From NCBI GenBank assembly GCA_015143295.1, contig CM026553.1, positions 1 through 64,000 of the forward strand: a DNA stretch of 64,000 nt, written 5' to 3'. A program made the translations under genes and the position numbers. A model generated the notes under the pieces. It was given only the letters and a program-made list of their open reading frames with translations. It did not search any database and was not told where the DNA came from. The DNA is from Tetracentron sinense. Taxonomy: Eukaryota > Streptophyta > Magnoliopsida > Trochodendrales > Trochodendraceae. Within the stretch, counting starts at the first letter, position 1. Each line of letters begins with the position of its first letter. This document shows positions 44,104 through 54,030 of the stretch, piece after piece.

Positions 44104-44625
44104 TTGATCCCGTGAAGATTTATCCTCATGGATTGGACACATGTCAGCCTCTTGGAGGTTGACACTCAAATTAGGGATCCATGAAGTTAGTCCTCAAGGA
44201 TCATACACGTGTCAGCCTCTTGGTGGCTGACACTCAAGAGTCATCCATGGGGTTTTAATCCTCATGGGTTGGATACGTATCAGTCTCTCAGAGGCTGGCA
44301 ATAAGAATCACTCGTGAGGTTTTGGCCCTCATGTATTAGACACGTGTCAGTCTCTCGAAGACTAACACTAAATAATCATTCGTGAGGTTTTGGCCCTCAC
44401 AGATTAGATACGGGTTAGTCTCTCAGAAACTAACACTAAAGAGTCATCCATGAGGCTTTGGTCCTCACGGATTAGACACATGTCAGCCCCTCCGAGGCTG
44501 GCATTTAGGGTTTGATCTATGAGGTTTTGTCTTCTCGGATCATACATGTGTTAGCCTCTTGAAGGCTGGCACTTAGGGTTGAATTTGTGAGGTTTATCCT
44601 CACGGATCAAACCCTTCTTGCCTTA
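44104..44625. repeat. Tandem repeat, ~67-bp unit, two hairpins per unit
   Basis: Seven to eight diverged copies are present. Each has a first hairpin (CGTGAGG-TTTTGG-CCCTCACG type) and a second (GTCAGCCTC-TTG-GAGGTTGAC type). Several arm substitutions are matched on the opposite arm, for example GTTAGTCTC with GAAACTAAC near 44415. Confidence 0.8.
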
Positions 44626-45974
44626 CTGGGTGGCATAATGGCCAGTCATTAGCATTTAATGTTGATAGCTAAAAGGACCGTGCCCCGAGAGGTTATGATC
44701 AGGTGTGTGCCTGTGCACATACACCTAGGTAATGGATGGTGAGATTTCACTACCCACAAATGCCCTCAGATTTGGATGGTTGGAAATGATCCATCCATCT
44801 GGATCCTGACACTTGGCAGTGATAGTGGAGAGGTGTAACTGCCCTCCACTTAGGCTGTTAGTGGGAAACCCATGATGGGTTTCCCTAATCGAGGTGCCCT
44901 TATGATGGGGTTACCTCGGTCATTAAGGCAAGACGACGGGGAAGTCCCCCGCCATCTAAACCATTCATTTTGAAATGGATGGTTAGGATGTGACCAAAGG
45001 GCACCCTTTATAAGGGTACCTTAGACTCGGTGAAGACACTTTGTCTTCCCCAAACTTTCTGAACTAGAAAAATTTTATGAGCTTCAAGCTTTCTTGATTT
45101 TTCCTTCAAGAAGAATCTTTTTCTTCTTCTCTCTTTCGATTCCCTCTTCATTCCGAAGTGAGGACTTATCTTAATAGAGATTCTTAGGAGGGAAGAACCT
45201 GTGTTCTTCCCTAAATTTATTTCCAACAGGCGGGAGTGAGGGTTTCAGACCTCACTTAGGTGGACTGGATGCCCATTTGGGCATCCTTTTGGATCTTTTT
45301 GATCATGGGATCCCTCGAAATGCGTTCTTTTGTATTTCTTGGGTTTTCCCAGGTCAGGGAGAGCCTAGGATGCCCTTTTGGGATTCTTGCAATTTCTGGC
45401 AAGAATTCCGATTCCATCACCAGAACCCTTGAGTTCTCCAGCCTTGGGAAACCAAACTGGTGATTCACTGCCGTGGTTTATGGCTACAGATAGCTTACCC
45501 ATAGGAATTTTGTCCGTGAGCTCAAATATCTTGTCTGTGGATTATTTTTCCATGTATACTTCTAATATTCACAGACTTTTGTCTGTGGATATTTTGAGTA
45601 TCCGTGGATATTTCCCCCAGATAAATTATCTACTTAACACTTGTCCGTGAACCAAAATTTTCTATCCATGGACTTTTATTCATGGATGCTTCTAATATTC
45701 AAGGACTTTTGTTTCTGAATACTTTGAGTATTCGTGGATTCATTCTTTAAAATCCACATATCCTACTCTTCGCAATTGCCCTTGGACATTTTGCTATGAC
45801 AATTATTCGTGGACATTTGCCTTTGCAATTTTTAGGGTAATTGCTTTAAGCAATTTTATCCTTGAATGCTTGCCTTAAGTGAGGCATTTTAAATTTCACA
45901 GACTCGGGTTTTAAACCTAAGTTTGAAACTGATCAATCTTTTAATCACATATTTAGTCATTTCAAATTAACAAG
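44626..45974. other. Non-coding DNA with CCGTGGA repeats
   Basis: No protein family is recognised. Between about 45510 and 45760 the phrases TTGTCCGTGGAT, ATTCACAGACTTTTGTC and TTGAGTATCCGTGG recur, giving a diverged tandem structure of roughly 110 bases with short self-complementary arms. CT-rich stretches near 45100 look like a leader. Confidence 0.45.
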
Positions 45975-46093
45975 GTGGGTGTGTACTCCTATCTAAAGAC
46001 CTAATTTTGACCATTTATTATCTGAAATTTATGATTTGATTTAATCTCCCAAAGCTAAATCGTTTTACGTGTTCTCTTTTTTTTTTTTTGTAG
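45975..46093 (+). other. Probable leader intron of unknown ORF
   Basis: CAAG|GTGGGTG at 45975 and a long T-run ending TTTGTAG|AATGG at 46093 bound 119 nt. The ATG begins two bases later. Confidence 0.55.
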
Positions 46094-46094
46094 A

Positions 46095-46670
46095 ATGGAC
46101 CTTTTATCACAACATGCTTCGAGAGGGGATGTCCTTGATTGGTTGAGGATTACCGAAACCAGATCTGCTTTCATTCATTATTTGGAGACTACAAGGGATT
46201 TCATCGTTGATAAGACTGAAGTTTTCGAATTGTATGACTTGGTGAAGCAAATAGCAGAGAACAATGCTTTAATATTTTCTTGTAACCTTATTATTAGCTT
46301 AACGATAGGATGTCATAAGGACAAACTCGATATCTTGGAGCTTGTTAAAAGTTCAGATATTCTTGACGGTGAGCTTGAGCGTGTGCTGAAGGGAATACAC
46401 TGCATTCTATCCATCTAACCCAATGAAGCTAGCCTGAGTTGCTTGATGCTGCTGAACAACCTCCTCACTGATGTTGAGGGACATGCTTTTCAAGGTATTG
46501 CTTATTCAACTTTGCAACTTGCCGTGGTTGACAACACTGAGAGACAATTCCTAGCTCTACTTTCAGATGTCACCTCTGCTGCTATTGATGGGCTAGAATC
46601 CTCCCTTAGAGACAGATCAACATTAAAGATGATGGTGGACAAATCAGTTGCAGGAGGAATTCTATTTTGA
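46095..46670 (+). pseudogene. Unknown ORF (~190 codons, one in-frame stop)
   Basis: I do not recognise this protein. It begins MDLLSQHASRGDVLDWLRIT and contains VFELYDLVKQIAENNALIFS and KLDILELVKSSDILDGELER. One TAA (46416-46418) interrupts the frame, which then continues SCLMLLNNLLTDVEGHAFQG and LLSDVTSAAIDGLESSLRDR to a TGA at 46668. The composition is Leu-rich and helical with alternating acidic residues, without membrane segments. It follows a good leader intron and is followed by a tandem hairpin array. It may be an extra ORF of an unidentified retroelement or a captured gene piece. Confidence 0.5.
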
Positions 46671-47180
46671 ATAGCGTCCATCAATATAGTGTTCTGCCTC
46701 CGACCTTATATTCAAAGCACCACTTGTCAGATTTACTAGCTTGTTGAAACTGACAACATATTGTCAAGATGCTGCTTGTTTAACTCAGTAGCTTGTTGGA
46801 GCTGATAACATATTCTCAACATACTGCTTGTATAACTCGAGTGAGTTCTCCAATTTATGTGGAGTTCCCTCATTTTGTTATCTATGAGTAAAAGACTTTA
46901 TTTTATTTTTCATCATGTACACCTTCCTCTTTTCTTTGATGATATGACTTCCTCTTTGTATCTTGAGAAATTGGTGTTCTTTTAGAAAAACTAACTGAAC
47001 CCATTTTCAGCCTGCGTACGTACCGATGATAGGATCAAGCCAAACGCAATCCTAATTAGAGGTGATTTTAGACTCGTAATTTACGAGTACTTAGTTTCTG
47101 TTCATATCTAGGAAGGTTTAGAGTTGAAATTTTGGGGTAAGTCTTTGAGAAATAATGAATCTCTTTAGCTCGTATTCAGG
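46671..47180. other. Spacer after unknown ORF
   Basis: About 500 bases with no recognised feature. A phrase like CTAGCTTGTTG(GA)AACTGA(C/T)AACATATT occurs twice (46737-46765 and 46788-46815), a small local duplication. Confidence 0.4.
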
Positions 47181-47470
47181 AGCCTATCAAATTGCTCTAA
47201 CTTTTGCCTAAACTAACTCTTGGAGTGTTAGTTTAGCGAGCTTTTTGTTGCCCTAATTTTTTTCTAGACAAACTCTTGGAGTGTTAGTCTAGCGGGTATT
47301 TTTTTTTGACTCAATTTTTGTCTAAGCCGTCCTTTCGGATTTTCAACTTAGCGAGCCATGTTACCCCAACTTTTGCCTAAGCCGTCTTTTCAGATTTTCA
47401 AATTAGCTGGTATTTTGGTGTCCTAATTTTTGCCTAAACCATCTTTCTGAGATTTTGATCTAGCGGGCTT
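47181..47470. repeat. Tandem hairpin array, five ~57-bp units
   Basis: Units start with CCTAATTTTTGCCTAA-like sequence and end with TTAGCGGGCTTT-like sequence. The arms pair in each: AAACTAAC with GTTAGTTT (near 47210-47235), CTAGAC with GTCTAG (near 47269-47298), CTAAG with CTTAG (near 47330). Arm sequences change together. Confidence 0.8.
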
Positions 47471-48069
47471 TGAGAATCTTACATTGGTCGGGGGAGATAC
47501 TCCATTGTCTATCCATTTTAATCAGCAGATATGCTTCATTTGAGCGCATTTCCTTGATGGCAATGTAGAACCTTGGACCTAGATGATATGTTATGGCATG
47601 TATTAAAACCCTAAGAGTCTTTTCTTAAGCTTACGGATGTTTGAGATGAAGGAGTAGAGCATAAAATACTCTAAGTGTTAAGAATGGAAATATCATAACA
47701 TTACCCTCAACTTTAAGAAGCTATATTTTTGTCACCGCTTATCAAAATTGAGTGATTCTTGAATTTTTGGAAAGGTATTAGAACCCTCTTCAAGGTTCAT
47801 GTGCATCATTCTTCCATATTTTGAGTCGGGGTTGAGTCAAAAGTCCGATTTCTGAAGTCGGATCTGTTGAAAAATGGGTTGCTGAAATCCATTTTCGGAC
47901 TAGTCGGCTTTAGATTCCATTTAGGTAATTAAAAACTCAAAATTAGGATTTGTCTATTAGAGATAAAATTGTTCCCCTTTGAATGAAGAGTTTAACTCAA
48001 GTTGAATCATCAAAATCCGATAAGCTAGTCAAATATTTTGGATGAAATACCGAAGCCCATTTTTGTAAA

Positions 48070-48180
48070 AAAACCCGCTCGAGCGAGCTCTAAGCCCGCT
48101 CGAGCGAACTCGACCAAAAATACGTTTTTGAGTCTAGGGAGCAGCCTGCTCAAGCAAAACCCATTTCGGTCGTGCGAGAT
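48070..48180 (+). promoter_or_regulatory. CGCTCGAGCG palindromes in LTR
   Basis: CCCGCTCGAGCGAGCTC and CCCGCTCGAGCGAACTCG are tandem, with degenerate copies GCTCAAGCAAA and GTCGTGCGAGA after them. They occupy the place of the GATC palindromes in the related LTRs. No clear TATA box follows. Confidence 0.65.
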
Positions 48181-49019
48181 TGCACATAAACCTTTTTTTT
48201 TGGTTTTTCACTAATCAAACATTATGTAATTTTTGGGGGTCCAAGGGTTCCAACACTTAGAGAGGGACTTTTTGAGAGAAAAAGGAGGAAACCTAGGTTC
48301 CAAGAAAGGGTTCTCATTCTTGAGTGAGAGAATTGGACATTGGGTGACCTAGATCATCCCCAAATCAAAGGCAAGGCACGTAAGGAGCACCTCCTCCAAG
48401 CACGAAGAACAACTTCCACGACCAATGACTTGGGATTTCTCCCCCATTTGAAGGTCGGTACCCCTATTCCCCAATTTGTCATATTTTTTTTCCTTTATTG
48501 CTATGATTCTCTATTTTCTTGCTTTTCCCTAAATGTTTACATGATATGAGATGAAATTTGTGAATGGATGTTATGGATGGTTGAAATGTGATGAGAAAAA
48601 TGAGAAGGGTATTTACACATAATAAACACACATGATATGTTCGATAAAATGAACTTTACTCGCTTTCTAGAATTGCATGATTGTAGATTTACTCGCTTTC
48701 TAGAATTGCATAATTGTAGATTTACTTGCCTTCCAATTTATTCTTGTCTTGAAATGCTATGTTCATTATTTCATGTGTCGAATTGTACACGATCCACGAG
48801 CACGACATGTATATTATGAATTAGGGTTTTCAAGCATGAACACTGAGTTTTGATTTCAAGAAAACAAGGATAAAATAACTCGATTAACGAACACTATGAC
48901 AAGGCCAAACGTAAGGGTTGGTAAAAAGGTAGGGCATATCCTCGGGTATGTCCTATCTTATTTTTCACAAGGACAAGCAAGATGTTAGTGCGCCTTTCAA
49001 GCATGCATGTTTCCCTGAA

Positions 49020-49150
49020 GGGTGCTTGCACTTGACTTCAAGTTGCTTCTATTGCATTTTCGCTGAAGGGAGTTTATACTCCCGACTTCAAGTAGTTTGA
49101 TATGTTTCAATGAAGGGAGTCTACACTCCCAACTTCAAGTCGTTCAAGGG
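49020..49150 (+). repeat. Tandem hairpin array, three ~47-bp units
   Basis: GAAGGGTGCTTGCACTTGAC, GAAGGGAGTTTATACTCCCG and GAAGGGAGTCTACACTCCCA each fold (GTGC with GCAC; GGGAG with CTCCC) and end ACTTCAAGT. It lies about 350 bases before the conserved hairpin, equivalent to the other Tekay-like arrays. Confidence 0.8.
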
Positions 49151-49503
49151 CACTAATATCCCAAGCATGCATGACAAGCAAGCAAGCGAGCATGTGCATA
49201 TCATGTCATGACAAGCATACATGCATTTGCATTCATGTTCATGCAAGAAAGTTTTCACAAGTACAAGACAAGAACAAGACATGACAAGACAAGTGACAAG
49301 ACAAGTTTTTCAAGCACAAAAACATGATTTAAAACTTAAGAAACAAGACAAGGCAAGTACACGATGCTTTACTGATGTTTTAACGATCATGATTTCAAGC
49401 ATGCATGAATATAAATTGCTTGTTGTTCTGTTTAATGCTTATTACTTTGACTACTGTTATTGTTATGCACTATTATCATGACTTGTTGGTTAGTAGTGGT
49501 ACC

Positions 49504-49528
49504 CGCTGAGTGTTTCAACACTCAGCCG
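49504..49528 (+). other. Conserved LTR hairpin (copy 5 of 5)
   Basis: GCTGAGTG-TTTCAA-CACTCAGC is a perfect 8-bp stem. Compared with other copies, GAGTA..TACTC has become GAGTG..CACTC, a paired change. TACATTTGATGTCGGTAGG follows. It lies 423 bases before the LTR end. Confidence 0.85.
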
Positions 49529-49927
49529 TACATTTGATGTCGGTAGGTATTAGTGGAGCGACAGCTCCTTTTGACATATGTGCTCCCGGTCCATGGGAGG
49601 AAGAGGAGTACATCTAGGAGGAACCTCAGCCTGGTGATGGGGACAAGTGGCCCTATTTAGATTATGTTTAGCAGACATTGAGCATGGGTGAGAGTGTCAT
49701 ACTTGTATATTTTACAGTGGCATGTCCACCCTATCTTTTGGATGTTGTATGTAAGTTGGGATCCTTATTACATATATATATGAAATAGATATTTTGCTTC
49801 CGCTGTGTCTTGTATTCGCTTCCGCTATTGCATGCTCCAACTTTCTTTTGCAGGATGGTTTATCAAGTCATGTTAAGTCTTGTCCAAGATTCACTCTAAC
49901 TCCTAGGGTGGGTTTTAGGGTGCGACA

Positions 49928-49945
49928 GGTTTGGTAATAGAGCCT
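49928..49945 (+). other. Primer-binding site (tRNA-Met type)
   Basis: GGTTTGGTAATAGAGCCTAG follows the LTR end directly. TGGTA.AGAGCC matches the 3' end of initiator tRNA-Met with one change, as at 2583-2603. Confidence 0.75.
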
Positions 49946-50078
49946 AGGCTTTAGGTCATTAGGGTCACTTAGAAAAATGGTACCATAACTTGACCAGAGC
50001 ATTAGGGTCAGGAAGAGAGTCGTATCCCAAGTATAGACTAACTCTTAGTCTTGGTCCAAAATGGTTGAGTCCAACCAA

Positions 50079-50246
50079 GTATGTGTCTAGAAACGCTAGA
50101 ACCCTAAGTGTATTATAAATACTCTGATGACTTGATGTGATGTATATAATCATTACTATACCATGCTAGTAATATTTAAACTATTGTGAAGTTTGAAGCT
50201 TATAAATTGTGGTTAAAGTTAGACTCATGTGTGCTATTGTTCTCAG
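50079..50246 (+). other. Possible leader intron before gag
   Basis: CCAA|GTATGTG at 50079 and TTGTTCTCAG|GA at 50246 bound 168 nt. The acceptor lies ten bases before the gag ATG. Both sites recur in the minus-strand relative (1977 and 1779). Confidence 0.45.
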
Positions 50247-50256
50247 GACATTAGTC

Positions 50257-51514
50257 ATGAGACGTGGCTCACGGGGTCGTGGATGCCACACTCGTGGATC
50301 TTCTCCGTCTCCATTTGGGGATGAGCAGCCTGACCTCACACGGGTTTTAGGCTCGATAGCAAAAACACTGGCCATACTGGTGGCCAGGCAGACTACTCCA
50401 CCGCCTGTAGCACCTACACCTCCTCCTGCTACTACACCCGCGCCTACTCCGGCACCTCGCTCAACAGGAGTGGAGGTATTTTGGAGGATGAGGCTTCCTA
50501 CATTTTATGAGAGTGTTGATCCACTGGAAGCTTTGTCATGGATTCGGTAGTTAGAGAAGATCTTTTCAGTGTTATCTCCTACTGAGGAGGAGAGAGTGCT
50601 ATGGGCCACTTTCATGTTGGAAGGAGAAGCATATCATTGGTGGAGATCTACGGAGAGGACTAGGGATCTGATCAGACAGGGTCAGCCATGGACTTGGGGA
50701 GAATTCATGGATGTATTCTACAAGATGTATTTTCCAGTAGGAGCCCGAGAGAAGATGGAAAGGGAATTCATCACCCTTGTACAGGATTTGATGTCGGTGG
50801 CCGAGTATGAGGCCAAGTTTGCAGAGCTTTCACGCTTTGTGCCACATGATTGCCACAGAGGCAATGAAGGCGAGAAGGTTTGAGCAAGACCCCAAGGACT
50901 TCATCATGGACAGGGTCTCTGTGTTCAGGCATGCCGCCTATACAGAGGTGGTGGATAAAGTCTTGTTGGTTGAGACCAACTCGGAGGCATTTGTGAGGAA
51001 GAGGGAGTTGGTGAGAGGCTAATCTAGCAGCTTGGAGCCACCAGAGAAGAGGGAAAGGACTGCCCCATATCAGTATTCATGGCCAATTCCACCTCAGAGG
51101 CCACTATTGGTGCCACCTGCTCCACGGCCTTACATGCCCTAGGCACCTAGACCTTAAGCAATCCAGGCTCCGCGCCCAGCATTTACCCAGGCTGCGCGAC
51201 CTACTCCTCCAGCAGCCCCAACATTCACATATGAGATCTACCCTCTCTGTGGCAAAAGGCATCCGGTTGGAGATTGCCGGAAGGCGTCAAGTGGATGCTT
51301 TCATTGTGGTCACCAGGGCCACATGATCAGGGATTGCCCGAGAAGGCACTTACCAGGCCATTCTCAGGGGAGTAGGCCCCAGCTCGACCTGCAGCTTCCT
51401 ACCAGGGGTCCTCCTAACCTGCAAGGTCTACACCTCCGCCTCGCCAGGCGAAACAGGGGCCAGTCTTCGCTCTGACAGAGGGAGATGCACGGGCATCAGA
51501 TGATGTTTTGCAAG
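50257..51514 (+). pseudogene. gag: Tekay/Del-like gag with zinc knuckle
   Basis: The ATG at 50257 gives MRRGSRGRGCHTRG, the same start as the relative at 1769. DEQPDLTRVLGSIAKTLAIL and a Pro-rich linker lead into the capsid region RMRLPTFYESVDPLEALSWI, EGEAYHWWRSTERTRDLI, GEFMDVFYKMYFPVGAREKM and ARRFEQDPKDFIMDRVSVFR. A CCHC knuckle CFHCGHQGHMIRDC lies near 51300. A TAG at 50548, a frame change near 50850 and later stops (51020, 51140, 51156) inactivate it. The end ALTEGDARASDDVLQ is followed by a probable intron and then protease. The order matches chromovirus elements. Confidence 0.88.
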
Positions 51515-51648
51515 GTACTTGTTTAATATTTTATTAGATCATTGATGATTGTTGTTATGTTTTACTTGTATGTCATATATCGAACACTATATATATAAAT
51601 ATATATATACTTGTTGCATGGATTGATTCTAGTTAGTATGAATTTCAG
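51515..51648 (+). other. Probable intron between gag and protease
   Basis: TTGCAAG|GTACTTG at 51515 and GAATTTCAG|GAGC at 51648 bound 134 nt, strongly AT-rich with an (AT)n tract and stops in all frames. Joining the sides gives ASDDVLQ then GAFVVNEY in one frame, the expected gag-protease connection. Confidence 0.65.
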
Positions 51649-51985
51649 GAGCATTTGTAGTCAATGAGTATTAGGCTCGGGTGTTGATTAACATCGGGTT
51701 GACACATTCATTCGTCTCGCCAAATTTCTCCCAGGGCTTTTCCGTAGAGTCTAGTAAGTTGGAACTGGAGTTGTCCATCTCGACTCCGCTCGACAAGACC
51801 GTTGTAGCAAGCAGAGTGTATAGAGGCAGTGTGGTTTAGGTTGGGAGCCACGAGCTTGCAGTCGATCTTATCATCCTTGGATTCCAAGACTTTGATGTTA
51901 TTCTAGGGATGGATTGGCTAGCCACTCACCATGGGCATGTGGCTTGCTTTGAGAAGATGGTGTATTTTGTTGCCCAGATATGGAC
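51649..51985 (+). pseudogene. Tekay/Del-like protease fragment
   Basis: After the intron the frame reads ARVLINIGLTHSFVSPNFSQ, a retropepsin region in which the active-site Asp position reads Asn (NIG). LELELSISTPLDKTVVASRV and DFDVILGMDWLATHHGHVAC follow; the last is the conserved C-terminal strand of chromovirus proteases. Stops at about 51671 and 51838 occur. The gene is cut at about 51985 by the SIRE-type LTR sequence, so RT and integrase are not in the window. Confidence 0.8.
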
Positions 51986-51991
51986 CCTAGA

Positions 51992-52009
51992 GGGGGGGGG
52001 GGGGGGGGG
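51992..52009. repeat. G18 homopolymer
   Basis: Eighteen consecutive G lie at the end of the SIRE-like LTR remnant, in the CCCCCCTCTAGG-type terminal motif. The neighbouring SIRE LTR has seven. The exact count may be affected by sequencing error. Confidence 0.9.
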
Positions 52010-52754
52010 AAAGAATAATGGAAGATTTAAAACTTTTTTCCTTTAAATGCAGAAAATGAAAAACAAAGGGAAATGCAACTATGCAAACCTAATTTAGCAA
52101 TGTAAAGCAAAAGAAATAAGAGAAAGATTTAAGGAATGCAAACTTAGGTTTGTTATCGAGGTTCGGCAAACCCAGCCTACTCTCCGTCTCAAGCAACACC
52201 CGCTTAGAGGATTCCATTACAGTCCACGACTGTATAGACTTCTTAATCTGGTGAAGCCTAAAAATTTTACAATCTCTCTTTCGGTCGAGATCAAACCTTC
52301 AACAACCCCTCTTTCGGTCAGGGCCAAACCATCAACCAACAGAGCACAACTCTCTCTGTTATACCGAAGCAGCAGCTTCACTTGGAGAACACACAGGTTC
52401 TTGGAAGATTACAATAAAAGATTTTGGATCTTAAATCTGAAATAAAAACTCCTTTAAGAGTTTGATTTGAATGGAATAGCAAACTCTAAGAAATCTCTCA
52501 AGTAGAAGATTGGTATTTTTCTCAAAGAGAAAAACAGAGTGTCGTTTTTCAGATTTGGGATTTTTAGCTCAAGTGAATGATTTTTCAATAGAAGAGTGTA
52601 AGAGTGAGTGAGTTAGTTCTTGGATAATTCAAAGATCAACTATATTTATAGTGATCTAAAATTTATTACCGTTTGATGAGCATTGAATGCAAAATACCCG
52701 TTATAAATATAGCTGTTGGCATTTAATGCGGGATTCAGAAATTTTCTGAACTAT

Positions 52755-52925
52755 CCAGTCGATTAGAAAGGTCTTCTGATCGGCTGGATGGTTACCTGAT
52801 CGCCTGGATAACAAAAATGAGTTTTAATGAGTTTTGTTCTATCCAGTCGATCAGAGGGTGGAGTGATTTGCTAGATGGACCACCTAATCGACTGGATGGT
52901 CCACCTGATCGTCTGGATAGACCAA
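52755..52925 (-). promoter_or_regulatory. ATCCAGTCGATC palindromes upstream of TATA
   Basis: ATCCAGTCGATTAGAAAGG…TCTGATCGGCTGGATGG, ACCTGATCGCCTGGAT, ATCCAGTCGATCAGAG and CTAATCGACTGGATGG..CCTGATCGTCTGGAT form interlocking palindromes. On the minus strand they lie upstream of TATAAATATA at 52641-52650. Confidence 0.7.
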
Positions 52926-54030
52926 AAAACTTCCAGTTTTTGGTTTACCATGATTTTAATGTTTTTTCTTAGACTTTAATGATTTGCATGAATTTCAAAG
53001 TCTTTTAATATGTTAATTATTCAAAAGCCTATTCTACTTAAAATTAAAAGGGAAACATTTTTGTGTGTTTAATGATCAAATCCTAATTCTACATGTTTCA
53101 TGGCCAAAAAGGCTTCCGAAGTTGATTGGTCCATCTAGCTGACTGGATAGAGCAAAGTTTTATCTCCTTTAGTATTTTGACCATAACTTTTGATTTTCTC
53201 AAAGCAATTAAGTGATTCAACTTCCTATTCCACCTAAAATTTCAAGGGGACCAATTTTGTGTCTAATAGTTGAATCCTAATTCTGCTTCTTTCGTGGTCA
53301 AAATGGGTCCAGAAAATTTCTGGATTTGGGAAAAATGGCCAGAACCGTTTTTGTGCAAACTTGGTCTATCTAGTCGATTAGAAGACCCTTGTGATCGGCT
53401 GGATTTAGTAAATTTGCAAAAAAAAACATTGAAATCCAATTTTCTTGACCTTAATGATTGGAATGATTTCCAAGGCCACTTGGCTTGCCTTTAGCACGAT
53501 TTTCAAGTATTCTAAAGTCTTTTAAATTAGTAAATAAACATAATTAACAACTCACAATGATCTTTGAAATGATCTAATATTCAAAATGGTTTTCAACACG
53601 AACAGAACATGCAGAAAAATTTTGAAAAAAATTGTTCTATCCAGTCAATCACATGGCTTGTCTGATCGACTGGATATACCATTTTCTTTCCTGAATCCAT
53701 TTTTCAAAACTTTTAAGATAGGATATGATTCAAAGGTTTTGTACTTAACCTTTCTGAGAAAGATGATAATGTTTTAAGGTCCTTAATCATATTATTAAAT
53801 TGGTTTAAGGAACCTATGGTCAATCTAAGGTTATTGAGCTTTTATCCAAACCAACTAATGAAGACTTTTTACAAAAGTCCTAAACACTTTCAACTTAAAC
53901 TAAGACACTAAAAACCTTAAGAGTTCTCTTCTGATTTTGGATCTGATATTGTTTTGTGATGATCCATCTTCTTCATTTTCATCTTTGAGCTTTTGTCACC
54001 TTGAATGATGTGAGCTTTGAAATTTATCCA

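Larger units (their letters stand above)
47564..49927 (+). mobile_element. 5' LTR of plus-strand Tekay-like element
   Basis: The LTR begins TGTAGAACCTTGGACC and ends GGGTGCGACA at 49927, directly before the PBS. Its upstream part (GAAGTCGGATCTGTT…GCTGAAATCC) is related to the solo LTR at 20030. It carries CTCGAG palindromes (48070-48180), a leader, a hairpin array (49020-49150) and the conserved hairpin (49504-49528). It is 2364 bp and non-coding. The other LTR is not in the window. Confidence 0.85.
51986..54030 (-). mobile_element. SIRE-like LTR remnant, minus strand
   Basis: Both this block and the LTR to its right end, on the minus strand, with a C-run then CTCTAGG (here eighteen C followed by TCTAGGGTCC). 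On the minus strand it has TATAAATATA (52641-52650) and, about 100 bases upstream, repeated ATCCAG-TCGATCAG / CTGATCGGCTGGAT arms (52755-52925, with further copies near 53150, 53390 and 53660). It encodes no protein. No TSD was found, so it may be a host LTR into which the SIRE element on the right inserted. Confidence 0.55.

Noticed and set aside
43894-44169. Repetitive minus-strand ORF with GLTPLVRG-like peptides
   Set aside because: It is produced by the 34-bp tandem repeat, whose period keeps no constant frame, and has no start context.
51986-54030. Clean solo LTR nested in the SIRE LTR end
   Set aside because: I could not find a matching five-base duplication at its two ends, so only an LTR remnant is claimed.
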